NCBI RefSeq assembly: GCF_001949145.1
Contig: NW_019091392.1
Location: 319,812-383,811, forward strand
DNA from: Acanthaster planci
Lineage: Eukaryota > Echinodermata > Asteroidea > Valvatida > Acanthasteridae
DNA length: 64,000 nt
Direction of reading: 5' to 3'
Each line of letters starts with the position of its first letter. Position 1 is the stretch's first letter. The notes beneath the pieces are model-generated. The model searched no databases, was not told the DNA's origin, and saw only the letters and a list, made by a program, of their open reading frames with translations. Below are positions 35,576 through 47,678 of the stretch, in pieces. A program made the translations under genes and the position numbers.

Positions 35576-36270
35576 ACTTCTCACATGGATGTTTACACAC
35601 AGTGCAGTGCCAAGTAATTATTGAGCACAATGATATACATATACATGTGCATGTACATGCAGTTGTCTATTCAAGTTTCAATGAATGACTCACTATGTTC
35701 TATGCTTGATCCTGTTCCATTTCTCTCACTCTGTTCCAACTCCAGCGATATTCTTGTCACCACCCTTCTCTGCTATATTACTAAATTTTGATGGGTTTTT
35801 TTTTGTCTCCTTGTTCTTAGTTATTGTCTCAGCTTGTCAGGTCTGGTGTAAGATACACATATTTGAACCAGTTTATCTTTGCCAAGTTTTTTTACTTCTG
35901 CAGGTTAGTCCTCATGACCCTACTCTTTCTTTTTACTGCTACTAAACGTAGCTTCGTAGATCGGGTATGCTGGGTTGCGCCTATGCAGTTCAGTAATATA
36001 AACGACTTATCAGATTCGCCTAGCCCATTGAAGAGCTCTGTTACAAGTCTCACATTCCCTTTCCACTCATTTAGTTTTATCATATCAAAGTTATAAAAGA
36101 CCTTTGTACAAAATGCAAAAAAAGTTGCGAGACGACCAATTTTCTTACCTCTGAGAAATCTACATAAGTGCCATCCTGTGGAAGACACCAATGCTTGAGA
36201 GTGACCAGCATTGCTAGTGAATCCTTGAAATATTTTGGAGGAGGTCAAGACCTACAACAAATCTTCCACT
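35576..36270. other. Unassigned; open minus-strand frame
   Basis: A 118-codon minus frame (36248-35892; LRGKKIGRLATFFAFCTKVF, RLVTELFNGLGESDKSFILL) adjoins the cysteine-rich candidate exons and might belong to the same gene, but no splice sites tie it in. Confidence 0.3.
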
Positions 36271-36283
36271 AGCCTAAGATTTC

Positions 36284-36511
36284 TCACAAAACCCTGGAGA
36301 AACGATCATGGGAAAGGAAGAACTGTTTATTGTAAAACTTTCCATGAAATGGTCTACAGAATACGCAAGTGTGGAGATCCAATACACACATACGACAACC
36401 TTTGTGACAGCAGTAACACTCATCCTCCAATTTTCTGCCGACTCGACGGCGACCACAGAGTAAGCATTCGTGTCTCAAGGAATCCCAGTAAAATTTGGAA
36501 ATGTTACATTG
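36284..36511 (-). CDS. Candidate cysteine-rich terminal exon
   Basis: A minus-strand acceptor with a pyrimidine tract (GCATCCTTTTTACACAG, exon from 36511) opens 75 codons to TGA at 36284. The block HECLLCGRRRVGRKLEDECY is followed by CCHKGCRMCVLDLHTC and VFCRPFHGKFY. At least nine Cys and several His in CxxC pairs suggest a compact zinc-binding module. I do not recognise the family, and it could belong to a transposon rather than the host. Codons between the cysteines are uninterrupted. Neighbouring minus-strand blocks at 36.8-37.0 and 37.34-37.48 kb may be earlier exons. Confidence 0.4.
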   Translation of the reverse strand, partial: QCNISKFYWDSLRHECLLCGRRRVGRKLEDECYCCHKGCRMCVLDLHTCVFCRPFHGKFYNKQFFLSHDRFSRVL

Positions 36512-36793
36512 CTGTGTAAAAAGGATGCAAAAGCAATGTAGTTGTAAAGTAAACAATGCCTACTTGAAAAATTTGTCTTAAGCCCAGTGATTTTTTGGGT
36601 GTCACATGAAAGGGCTTAAGTGTTGCCTTTCTAGTTGCAGTACATACCATCATCATCAAAGCTACATGTAGAGGTGCTACCATGTTTATTCTCGCTTACT
36701 TCTGCCTCATGTACTGTGCTAAGTGATTTGATGCCTTTAACATCCCCAGCTTTTGTTTCATTCTTAATTGCTAGTTCCTCCATGAAATACTTA

Positions 36794-37060
36794 GCACCAC
36801 ATACACATACTGATATTCACCCTTTGTAACTTGAGACTTGATATGAAAAACTGCTTACAAATTTCACATTTCTTTGAATCAGTTTTCAAGTCAATCACAT
36901 CACCTTCGGGAGCATCCTTTTCACAAGGTCTATTGTTTCCATCCATATTTGATTGTCTTTGAAGGTTAGCATGTTTAGCGCCATATTCATGGAGAGTTAA
37001 TTCCCAATTTGTTACCATCCCCAAGGTCTACTTTAAATCCAGCAGGAAACTTTAACATAA
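36794..37060 (-). CDS. Candidate coding block with CxxC pairs
   Basis: Minus-strand frame with LHEYGAKHANLQRQSNMDGN, CEKDAPEGDVIDLKTDSK, then KKCEICKQFF and MCMWC before a stop. The two CxxC pairs about 20 residues apart look like half of a zinc-binding unit, comparable to the 36.3-kb exon. Splice boundaries are not clear. It lies between two blocks with better splice signals, on the same strand. Confidence 0.35.
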
Positions 37061-37339
37061 ATGCTGTAATCACTGACTACAAATGTGACATCCCATGGCA
37101 TAATGAGGAATGTTCCCCAAAACCTTGTTTTGAGTGATCTTCACCTGAAGTTGCACATACATGAAAAATCGTGCAAAAATTGATTTGCATTTTGTTTTAG
37201 ATTTTCAGATACATGTAGGTTAGGTGTCAAAGATTTCCTCCAGGTACACCATTTGAGCAGAAAAATCAAGAAAAGGTGATAAAAGATGATTTCTGGAAGC
37301 AGTTTGTTTCAATCTTTTCTAAAGCTTTATAGTGTTTAC

Positions 37340-37481
37340 CTTTACATGACGAAATTTTGTCCATATTCCAAGTGTGTTTTCGAGCAGTTCCACTGCTGTG
37401 TCTGTGGAAAGTTTGGTACTGTTGGAAAGGGCTTGCCTCCTCTGTTATATTGAGAAGCTGTGTCTTGTTCACAAACAATGC
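37340..37481 (-). CDS. Candidate internal exon
   Basis: 142 nt bounded on the minus strand by TTTTTGCTTATGTAG (acceptor) and AAAG|GTAAACAC (donor). One frame is fully open: ALFVNKTQLLNITEEASPFQ, then QYQTFHRHSSGTARKHTWNM, then DKISSCK. A matched acceptor and donor with an open frame is the best splice evidence in the window. The product is unrecognised. Together with 36794-37060 and 36284-36511 it could form a minus-strand gene of at least three exons. Confidence 0.4.
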
Positions 37482-37489
37482 CTACATAA

Positions 37490-39475
37490 GCAAAAAGAAG
37501 CTACATGATTGGATCTCCACGTAAATACAATTAATTGGAAACACGATGAAAACTACTTAGGCAAAATCAAGCAGTTTGATTGGTTTCCTGTTATTCAAAT
37601 GTTTGGCGGGGTCAGCATTATTTATTTGGACATGTGTCAAGCGCTTTGTTTGTCCAATCAGCATATATAATACGCGCACAAAAAAGATACTTTTACTGTA
37701 GCACCAATATACGTACGTAGACACACACATGTGAAAACGATGCTGTGTGCATGTACATGGCTCGTAAAATGCCCAAAAGGGGCAACCCTGCCAGACTTTT
37801 ATGCCAAGTTCAGCTGGAATTATGTATCTTATCTAATCACTGTATTGCACCCTTGTCATCTGCTCAAGACAATGCTTGTCAGTTTGTGAGACACCAGCAT
37901 CAGCATGTGCATGTACATTGAAAAGATTGAAAGTATTGAAGGCAAGATCCGATACATTAGCTGGACGACAGCTTTCTGAAGTGCCAGAATTTTCGGTTAG
38001 CAAAGAAAATTACTCTTAATACTTGTAAATATAGAATGGTTGATTTTTTACTAAATAAGCTTACATTAACATTTTATTCCTCTATATTAAGAGGCACTTA
38101 AAATTTAATATGAAAAAGGAATGTTCCGAAATCTAAAAACAAACTTAAGAGGCAGTGTCAACATCAGCCCGTCTAATGACAACAGAAATTCATAACGAAA
38201 CTCCACTGCCATTTCTCCTTTTCCAAAAAACAGAATATAACTTCCAGGAAACTATGTTTGAAGATATTCTTTAAGTTTACTTTGTTATTTCATGGCAATC
38301 GCTGTCCATAAATATAATGTTGCCGTGGTCATTTAGATTGAGAACAATTATTGAGCTCACACAACAAGCTCATGGCTAACATTTGCAGGACTGGCACGTG
38401 CTCTTTTTTCTCGAAAAGTAGTTTTGACCACAGCGATGATTCCTGTGGTCTTTCTGGCATCGTATTTTTGGAGCGGAGTTGCCCAAGAGTATAAATGTGG
38501 TATCACTGGAAAGCGTATTTCTTTCTCTGTATTCTCATATGCATGTCTCAAAGTCATAAATGGGGATCATTCCTCATTATGCCCTTTAAAAATTGAAGAT
38601 GATATTTCTAGGGATTTGTGGATTGCTCTTCCAATTTACACAATCTTCATAACTGCTCTAATTTTTAGCCTTTCAAAGAAGAAATGCATATTTTGTGAGC
38701 AGCTGGTCAAACGTTACCTTTTTGTTACTTATCAGACTTACCAAGTGCTTCAGGAAATACTAATATTATAAACGTTCCTAACATGAGGTTTTGGAGAATT
38801 GATCACATCCATAGGAGCATCGCTATCTTCATTGGTGTTGCTGATGATGTTGCTGCATCAACAAATACAAAAATCATACAACCTACAAAGGATCTCTGAA
38901 TTGATGGAGGATTGTGGATGCACATATTTCAAATCTGTCAAGGATAATATGCAGTATATTACAGTATGTCCTTTAATGTCTCACTTCAGACAGCAATAAC
39001 ATTTTATTAATGTCTTAGATATGCTTTGAACACTGTCTTGATGCTAAGGGTTGACATCAACGTTAATTACAATCGTCACTGCATCACTGAAGAAATGTTG
39101 GCAATAATAAATGATCCTGTGCGTAAGACCTTGCTTATCCAACTAAGAAAGACATAAGCATGAAGCATTTTAACATATGAGTCTACCTACATCAACATTA
39201 CGCAGAAACTCACAATCTGTGCTATTTTAGTAAGCGAATATTAATACAAGAAACTGTTTTCCTGTTCAAAAAGGGGAATTTGATGGCATGCAATGATGCA
39301 AGTTTATGGAACACAATTTTGACTGCATTACGGAAATTGATATGTAACACAAACAGAAATTATACTCGGAAACCGTCTGTCTACAAAAATGTCATCAATA
39401 AATACTGAATCTGCAACAAAATCTATGAATGGAAGAATGTTATTTTTCCTTGAGGTTCTGAATAAACATACTGTG
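37490..39475. other. Unassigned AT-rich region
   Basis: A plus frame of 115 codons (38424-38771) contains a hydrophobic stretch (LWIALPIYTIFITALIFSLS), but no start context, splice sites or homology supports it. Otherwise nothing recognised. Confidence 0.4.
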
Positions 39476-39479
39476 AAAC

Positions 39480-41070
39480 AACCTTCTTTGGCATGGTTCC
39501 TGTTACTGATGGTAAAGTAGAGGCAGTCAGAGATACAATTCCGCAGCTCCTTCACAAGCATGTCCTGCATTTGAAGAATCTTCAATCCACAGCTAGTGAT
39601 GGAGCCTCTGCTATGTTAGGCAAAATGATCATTTTCATTTTTATCTTCAGTTATAATTGCTGAATCCTTCATTCTCAAATTTCCATTTTGGAACGTTTAT
39701 GTTTAATGCCTTTAACAATTTTTTTTTATAGCATTATTCAAACTGTCGAGGCCCTAGTGCATTTGTTTTTTTTTTTGGTCAGGTTCAAAACAAGGAGTCA
39801 CCAGATTGAAACAGCATATGCCAGACCTAATCTCAGTGCAGGGTGTGGCAGAGATATTGAATCTTGCTGTGTACGTTGCACTCGAGCATGGATTCCTTTC
39901 TAGATTTAACTGGAACCTAAACAGCTTTGTGGCATTGTACAACAGCAGTCTGGAGAGGACCTAGTCCTTCACAGCAATTCAAACATTCTTTGGCTGTCAG
40001 AACTAAAATGCTAGGTATTATTCCCCTTTAAATTGTCTTGCCTATTAGTTTACATAACAACTTCAACATTTAAATTTTCAACAAAGTTTCAAACATGGAG
40101 GCGTGTTTATGAGATTGATTGATCAAAGTAAGGCCATTGCAGTGAGACAGCCCAGGAGAAAATGTGGCCAAGGGTCTTGAGTTTCCTGCATTAGTGATAA
40201 TCATGCTGGACATTCAAAAGCATCTTGAGAGGGCATTCCAACTGTTCAAGAAGAGGGACTTGTTTTTCCAAGAAACTGAAAAAGAGTTGTTAATTTTCAT
40301 TGTAACCATTGGATGTGAGTAAATGTACACTGTACATGTAGTCATAATAACACTTGGGCACTGTTTTCAGGCATCATCAACTATAGCATCTGTGAAGCCC
40401 TTGATGCCCCAGTTGTGCCACACACTTAGACAAGATCTAGTTGACTGGCCTGGACCTTTAATGGAAAACTGCCTAAGTCAGGGATTGTGCTCAGTAAGGA
40501 GAAGTGGCAAAGTTTCATTATCAGGTTACTGTCTCTGAATTCAGTTCATATTTGCAAAAAAAGATAATTTACTTTGATGACGTTTGATATTAGTGATTAC
40601 AATTTTAAGAAATCATTGATTGTTCCTTATATTTCATGTCGACAACATAAAAAAGAGACTACCTGATGGAAAAGACCTGGAGTGTTCATGACATTTGTCC
40701 CAGTTCAGGCTGCAGGGCAACATGACCAAGAGAACAGATTGAAGCAAAAACCTTGGCAGCCCATATTCTAGGCAGAACCCTGATACCAGGCACTCGCATC
40801 CACACACAAATAGCTACAACTACAACAAAGGAGTGCGAGTCTTTTCCATTTTGTCTCACCTCTGATTTCAATTTATCATTTTTTAGCGGCTTTTAGTCTG
40901 CAAGAATCCAAGTACTGGACTTAAATGGTTAAAGACAGAATAGCTGGGCTGAATACAAACCTCTGCATGCTGGCTGCCACAACATTGACGGTACCAGTGA
41001 GCACTGCTGAAGTGGACAGATTGTTTCAACAGTGAAGAGAATCACAATTCGAATTGGTGCTGGGAGAGTA
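39480..41070 (+). pseudogene. hAT-type transposase / ZNF862-like remnant
   Basis: Scattered plus-strand pieces follow the order of the C-terminal half of hAT-derived proteins. FFGMVPVTDGKVEAVRDTIP followed by TASDGASAMLGK (about 39490-39630) resembles the conserved ..GSDGAS.M.G block. KQGVTRLKQHMPDLISVQGV and ILNLAVYVALEH follow (39790-39900). Near 40985, LAATTLTVPVSTAEVDRLF, then after a one-base shift STVKRITIRI, matches the hAT dimerisation motif (..P.S.A..ER.FS..K.I...). Frames are broken by stops and shifts, and roughly 1 kb between the blocks is eroded. Confidence 0.55.
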
Positions 41071-43760
41071 GTGAATTTGGCTAATTGATTAATCATGTAC
41101 GAACTAATCATCATTAATCAATTAATCACGAGTAGCGGCAAAAAATTCTGAGACACGTAGGAGCATGGTGTCAGCACATGAATACGGTGCTCTCATCAGT
41201 TTCACAGCAGAAATTCTGCACAAGTATAATGCACACTATGCAGCAGCAAGTGCTAGGCAAGTTTGTTTTCCTGTGTTTCTACTTTTCTCTTTAAATGTTA
41301 TTTCATTAATATTGAAGTGTGGAAATCCAATGACAATACTCTCCATAGCTGCCATAAAATTATCATGATTATATACAGGTAATGCTGGAATGGTTACGGC
41401 TCGAGCTCCATGAAAAGTTGAACCCGAGTACACAACGACATGTGACTAGGCCATTTTCCAGTACTCAATTTGTCTACGTCTCAGGTTTCGTCTCCAAACC
41501 AATCCCTTATTGTGGGCCTGAAGTATTTTTGATTATTCAAGTATCGTAATTTTGGCACTTTTGCATCTAACTTGATGTTTTGTGGTACTATCAGACTTAC
41601 TATCGCGTTATAACTTCAAAGTCGGGTACATTTAGTAAAAAAGTAAAGCTGAAGCCTGAGACAGAGCTGAAGTCAAGTATTGGAAAACTGCACAGTCCGC
41701 CAAAAAGAGGCCTGGTAGCCGACTCCATTCTGAACGTGTGTAGAACAATTTTAATAAATCTTAGCTGCGGAAGCTGTCATACGTATTGCAGATTCCTTCA
41801 AATCAAAAATAAAAAAGCCACCGGCTTGTCTGAAACTATTTGAATATAACAGTTCTCACCTTTAGGTGTGGGAAAAATTCTGATTACTGAGTTACTTTTA
41901 TTCCAAATTCTCACATTGTGAAGTTCTAAATAACCTCCCTAAACTTCTCAATGGTACAGCCCATAGACATTGCTCAGCTTTCATTCATTGTTTGAGCATA
42001 TAAGGCCATATGAATAACTCGTCACAAACTGACTGATGGATACTGGCCAATAATTGCAGCCAGTCTCTCAACGTCATTTTGGCACTGGCTAAACTAGGTG
42101 GGCATTTAGCATACTTTCTAAAATTGGGGCTGTATAGTGTGGCCACTGGTTGGGTTTCGGTGCCCGTTTGTCTTAGTGACCATGCCACAATGGGACTGTC
42201 GATAATCAAAAGGCATTGGGTCTGAACTTTTGAGGTCTGCCAGTGCAGTAAGTGATTGCAATTTGACCATTACCTTGGGAAATTCTCATCTGTGTAAAAT
42301 GTGTTTTGAGTTCAATCACATTACAGTGGATAGAAAGGACCAATAACTCCAAATAACACAAAATGAGGTATACAATACTGGAAAAGAGATGTTTAACATA
42401 GAAAATTGTTCCATTGAACAAGGAGTATGAGGGCCTAGGCATTATTGGCCCCACCAAGCTAATTATTCTTACAAACCCTTCACTGAGTGTGAAAGAACTC
42501 TATGAAACAGAGAAACCTCCAAATTTTTTGTGGATTTCTGGCCTTTGTTTGCATTATCATTTGGGCAGTGAGGCTGTTCTACATTTACTTTTTCAGTCAT
42601 AAAGTTCGAAATTCCAAGACAAAATACCCACCATAAAAAACAGGCATCTGTGTGTAATTTGAAACATCCAGATTATTCGGAATTTATTTACGAACCCATG
42701 AACTATGAGTAGTTTACTGCTTTTCAAAATGACACAGAAACCTTGCATAGTTGCTGTTGGCAACTCTTGCTACATTTTTGGACTTAAAGGTTAACAGCTT
42801 ATTCCTTTAAGGCTAAAGTTTGTTGAGTTGCCCGCCAGCCTGTCAGTGCAGGCTGCGGAAATGAAACAGGTGTACCCTGGATTGTGTAAAAAGTGGCTTG
42901 TCACTACTCGCACTACTTCTGCGAGTGTACAGTGTGGTACCTCCACGGTGTATGTAACTTAATCTGTACTCAATAACAATCACTACTTGCACGTAATTCT
43001 ACAGCTCCTAATCATGCTGGCTATATAATCAACTTAGTTGCAAATCCATGAGTAGTACAACAAGCAGAAGGAACTAATCATTAATTGATTATAATCAAGA
43101 TAATCGCCTAGCGGTAATTTGAATTAACTTTAGTTCATTCAAATAGTTGCTGTTTCTTTTGCATTTTATGTATGAGGCTCTTTACACATTGATGTCTATG
43201 TTTTGCTGTGTTTGATCTTTGCAGATAAGACAGCCTATTATATAATATATATGTAGCCTATTATATAAATTGTCTTCAACAAGATACTTTAAATATGTGC
43301 ATCCCTCTTTCTGGATTCAGTCCAGCCAATAAATGTCCACTTTGGAGATGGTGCGAGCCTTCTACCAAGAACCCAAACCCATATGTTACATGCAACAACA
43401 TCAACTGTAACATCTGTGGATAAATTCAGGTGAAGCATACCAGGTACAAGTGCAGCATTATCAGTTTTTCTCGTTAACTGAGGGAATATTTTCTTTACAT
43501 AGATTTTTCCAGCTTAAAATCACCATTGTAAAGTTTTTTAAGGAGCACTAAAAAATCCTGATTACATGGAATTCAGAACAAAAACGGTTTAACAGGATTT
43601 TTTGAAGAAACATGGAACAAAGCCAGAAAACCTAAAAGAAAATGATCAAATGGCACCCCTGTACATTATAAAATGGCCCGTGCGCCAAGGCCATTTGAGT
43701 GCCTGCATGCATATTTATGACTTTATAAGTGAAGAGGTCTGTATGTTTTGACAGATTTCT
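41071..43760. other. Unassigned AT-rich region
   Basis: Contains short palindromic AT clusters such as TAATTGATTAATCATG and ATCAATTAATCACGAG near 41080-41130, echoed at about 43075. No supported gene. Confidence 0.4.
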
Positions 43761-43840
43761 TTTCTGAAGAGAAATAAGTAAAAATTTCCTTCAACTATTT
43801 TGATCATGAATCCAGGTTCAAATCCCGCTCCTGTCAATTT
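43761..43840 (+). repeat. SINE or tRNA 3'-half fragment
   Basis: TTTTGATCATGAATCCAGGT followed by TCAAATCCCGCTCCTGTCA carries a perfect Pol III B box (GGTTCAAATCC, 43815-43825) in a tRNA-like context. No A box is visible upstream, so it is at most a truncated SINE head. Confidence 0.35.
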
Positions 43841-44483
43841 CTTCGTGCATCTTTATAATCATTCATACGCACCTAGTCAGTTTCCCTATATGCTGTGTTT
43901 CATGATTTATGTTCAAAAAGCCGTATCCTCTCCGAGTGATCCCTGTTCACCACCTCCCAGGTTGTATTGTGATATTGGGGTGTGATCCCTGGCTACATGA
44001 CTGACCATAGACTTAGTGCACCACTGCAAAATTGTTTCCCCAGTTCTTGTGCATTCATGTACAATAAGCCTTTTGCGAGTTAACTTTGACCCAAATTTAG
44101 TACACTAAGTCCTTTAAATTCCGGTGAACATAATTTGAATTCTCCTTACTAAAAACCGCTATTACTATATTTCATGATTCAGGGTAAGCTTTTGCTTAGT
44201 TACATAAGAGACGCCTTGCAACAATTCGCTCTTCTCAATGGATTACAAGGGCACAAAGGAACCAGTCCATTCCAGAGATTGTGGTCGCTATATGAAAGCT
44301 TGCCCCAAATCATGAGGTATAGCACCAGTGTCTTTAGTCTGGGGACTTCAAATTGTTCTGTTTATGTGCAGTCAGGTAACTCAGTGCACCAGATTTTATT
44401 CAAATTTAACTTCCAATGGCTTATTGTACATTGTACAATCCCCAACTGCCAAAGACAAAAGGGCTCTGAAGTCTGTGCCTCCC
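43841..44483. other. Unassigned; open plus frame beside the TTAA element
   Basis: A plus frame starting 44174 (KLLLSYIRDALQQFALLNGL, SLYESLPQIMRYSTSVFSLG) runs to the TTAA insertion at 44484. On the far side (45320-45540) another open stretch contains LGRLPSEPITEMTALSELMV and DNAGCTTPRAS. They may be halves of one older coding sequence split by the insertion; unrecognised. Confidence 0.3.
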
Positions 44484-44487
44484 TTAA

Positions 44488-45262
44488 CCACTTGCTGCCG
44501 GGTGGTTTGAAAAATTCAGTACACAAAATTGGGACTTTTTCATGATTTTCAGTTTTCAAAAATCGTCAGAAATTCATCATTTCCATTAATGGACGTTTAC
44601 ACCCACAAGAATTAGTGAGTTTGTTTCTGCATTCAATCGGGGACCCTGAACAATAGAGGACAATAAGGTCCCCGATTGACAGAGGGTCCCCAATTGACAA
44701 CTGTGTACAAAACATAAGGGTGGTCTTCTAAAAAAGTTAAAGTACAAACAAAAGAGGAACAATAGGGGGTCCCCAGTTGCAGGCAAATACACACTTCCAT
44801 GTGTGTGTTGTGGCCACTCTAGTCTGACAGACAAAATCTATTGACGACTGAGTATTTCAGCCAGGCCTGCAGCCTTGTAAAAATGGTACAGATTGTGTGG
44901 TGTTGTACAACTGTCTTTTGTTCACGAACCTGGCACAGTACACTGCTGACCTCTTTTCAATAGGGGCCTGATTAGCCTGCAGCGGTGCTGTGTGGCTCAT
45001 CGCTGCGTTGGTGGAGAGCTTTTGTCTCCAGGATAATCTGCTCGCCCTAAATTCCCCAAATTGTGGTAGACTGTTTCAAAACAAGGCTGGATTATCTCCA
45101 CTATTGAGAGTGGAAAAATGTCAGTAATGCCCAGCAGCCTGGTCTTTTGTTCCAAGTACGGTCTTTTGTTACAAGGCCCAGTTCCCTTTGTCCGATTTAG
45201 AAGACCCCTGCCGTGCATATAAACACACAGTGACCAAAACCGGAGTCCCCAGCAGCAAGTGG
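44488..45262 (-). mobile_element. TTAA-target DNA element, family T, copy 1
   Basis: Bounded by TTAA on both sides (44484-44487, 45263-45266) with termini CCACTTGCTGCCGGG / CCAGCAGCAAGTGG. Reverse-complemented, its interior matches the 47.7-kb and 63.8-kb copies: AACAAAAGACCGTACT, GGCTGCTGGGCATTAC, CATTTTTC.CTCTCAA.AGT, GATAATCCAGC and TTTTGAAAC in order. No transposase. TTAA duplications are typical of piggyBac and Kolobok superfamilies; a CCA/C start fits piggyBac-like ends at least as well. Confidence 0.85.
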
Positions 45263-45266
45263 TTAA

Positions 45267-46330
45267 AAGTGGTTGCACGTGGTGTTATTGCAACCCATTG
45301 GGCGATGCAAAGGGGTTTGCCCTTTCAAAATGCACTCCCCTAAAGAGACTGACCCTAATCTAATAGGTGCAATACTACATTTAATTGAGAACAAAGTCAA
45401 ATACTGAAAGCAAAAGCTTCCTTCCTTTCTGCCATCTCTGGGTAGGTTACCATCAGAACCCATTACAGAGATGACAGCTTTGAGTGAATTAATGGTTGAC
45501 AATGCAGGCTGCACAACACCCAGAGCTAGTCAGAAAGTCATTGTGACATATATTCAGACGAGACAATTCGTCAGTCAAATTTTCCTCACTCATTAGTGTT
45601 CACTAACTTTCAGTGAACACTCAATACACGTTGTTTAATGATCGATATCTGAAACTGTCCAATCCCAACAAGATGCCATTATTCAAATTCTTCAATAGTA
45701 TGACCTCCTTGCTCAGAATTTGCAAAGAAACATTATATATCAAACAAAACACAGCTTACCCCTCCGGCTGCTGAACTATTAGTTTGAAGTTGCAATGTGC
45801 ATGTAAGTGCTCTCCTGTTTTACATGAACGTGTAGTTTTACTCTGGTAAAATTCAAATGAGTTCAAATTACTTGTAAGTGAAATTAAAATGGAAGAAGGA
45901 ACAGTAGATATTGCAAAGCTAGATTTTAAAAAATTGATAACACAGGCTATACACGTACCTCACTTTACGAAAGGTAAATGCTAAAAAATACGAAGTGAAT
46001 GCCTATCAAGTTTAATTATGGGAGAGAAAAGGAGTATATTTTGATCAAATGAATATAACTTACCATCTTGACAGCCACTGCTGAAAAAAAAATATGAGGA
46101 AAGTGGTCAGAAAAAAATCAGATTGTACCACAGAGCACCTGCATGTAGAATGCAATTTTTTTTCTGGACTTCATATTGCAAGGGCACTGAGCTCGCAAGG
46201 ACCAATTTCAGCAAAATTTCTTTTATCACCTCATACCCACCAATAACCCAGGGGAAACCGAGTTGGTTGGGTTATGCAGCATGAATATTAGTGGTCCTGG
46301 TGTGGAAAAGACCAAAATGTGTTTGGCCAG
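45267..46330. other. Unassigned region
   Basis: Includes the open stretch at 45320-45540 mentioned above and a small hairpin (AGTGTTCACTAACTTTCAGTGAACACT split around 45597-45623). No supported gene. Confidence 0.4.
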
Positions 46331-46337
46331 CTGGTAC

Positions 46338-46604
46338 AGCTATCACCTGGTTCAACGCTCTATCAATAGGGCCCATTCCATCCCTAAAAGTCTTGCACTC
46401 AAGAAAACCCCATGAAGAAACATCCCCAGGGTTCCCTTAGTCACCACTTTTCATCCTCGTCTTCCGCCCCTCCGCAAAATAATCAACGATAATCATCATA
46501 TCCTCCACACTTCAGACCGCCTTGCCAGTGTCACCCCACACACCCCACTTGTGGCCTACAGGCATCCCCACAATCTATGGGACCTTATCATTCAGGTAGA
46601 GGTG
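46338..46604 (+). pseudogene. Penelope-like retroelement fragment
   Basis: Frame 3 reads YHLVQRSINRAHSIPKSLAL, a stop, then RVPLVTTFHPRLPPLRKIIN, HHILHTSDRLASVTP and HTPLVAYRHPHNLWDLIIQ. This matches the thumb/connector segment between reverse transcriptase and the GIY-YIG nuclease of Penelope-like elements (RVPLV..YHP...L.. - P..P.VAYRR..NL.D.LV). A Cys-rich stretch normally follows; only AVCFNW-type remnants are seen. One in-frame stop, no flanking domains. Confidence 0.6.
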
Positions 46605-46799
46605 CACTAGGGCACGAAAAGATGCCGTTTGCTTCAACTGGGAAAGGTTTGAATCAAATGCCTCCGCACCATATGATCCAGTAGCCTGAACATCCAAGAG
46701 GGAAACTACCAATTAACATTCTTTTCTTTCTCTTTCTTTTGTCTGCAGATTATACCCCCCTTAAGGTCCAGTTCGTTCAATTTTATTTTTTCTTTGATC

Positions 46800-47674
46800 T
46801 CTTCCCACCTTCTTGGCGGTCACAATTCCATTGAGTGCAAAAGACAAGAGGATTTTGAGCTCCCAGGCTTGGAGCTTTCTACGGGTGGAAGTTCAGCTGT
46901 CGCAGCGAAACAAAACTGTCATTGATGTTTTTTACAGTCCCCCTAACACAGGCCATGAATCACTTGAGGCACTATCAGAATCACTCTTATTTCTGAACAC
47001 TATCAAAAGGTTTGTGTTGTTGGTGACTTCAACCTTCCAACACTGAAAATGGAACCCTGGCACCGATGTACCTGGATCCTGTGGATCTGCCATTGACGAG
47101 ACCTTTGTTGATCTGATGAACACATATGATCTCCATCAAGCCAATCTAAATTCAAACACAGGCACCAACGTCTTAGATCTTGCTCTTCACTCAAAACATT
47201 TGAAAGTTTTATCCAAAATCGGGGGCAATATCTTCCAATCGGATCACAATTCTATCAGAATTCAGTTCGGTATTGACAGTCACAAACATCCCGTCCTGTC
47301 TTCAACTTCCAGAAAGCGGACCTGAATGAGCAGAACACTTCAATGCATCCCATGGAATATCTTGGATGCTGCTAATAACAGTGATGAGGCAACATCTCTT
47401 TTCTATGATTTAGTAGAGGCAGCTCTGTTGGATGTTGTCCCTGTAATTTGCCCTTATTGCCACTCTCCCCCATGGTTCAATGGTGAACTAAAGACTTGCC
47501 CTAAAAGCCAAAGAGCAGGCGTTTCGAACGAAAAAGTGAAATCCATCTACACAAAACAAAGTGTTGTTTAAGGAAGCCCGAACATCATTCAAGTGCCTGG
47601 CAAGAACCATGTATGCTGACTATCTAGCACCTCTTGCAAAAGACATTCGTGACAATCTTAAACGTTTTTGGACC
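46800..47674 (+). pseudogene. LINE ORF2, endonuclease and linker half
   Basis: Non-LTR retrotransposon coding sequence broken by shifts. IDVFYSPPNTGHESLEALSE is followed by a GDFNLP motif (about 47025), LDLALHSKHLKVLSKI and QSDHNSIRIQFGI (the SDH box of APE-type endonucleases), then PPWFNGELK (47470), a linker hallmark. DIRDNLKRFWTL leads up to the TTAA insertion. The N-terminal part of the endonuclease and any ORF1 are missing. Motif style resembles the CR1/Jockey/Rex group; I cannot fix the clade. Confidence 0.8.
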
Positions 47675-47678
47675 TTAA

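Noticed and set aside
38424-38771. 115-codon plus frame with a hydrophobic segment
   Set aside because: No homology, no splice or start evidence; a hydrophobic stretch in AT-rich DNA is expected by chance.
41080-41130. AT-rich palindromes as an origin or matrix-attachment site
   Set aside because: Short ATTAAT palindromes are common in this composition and nothing else supports a function.
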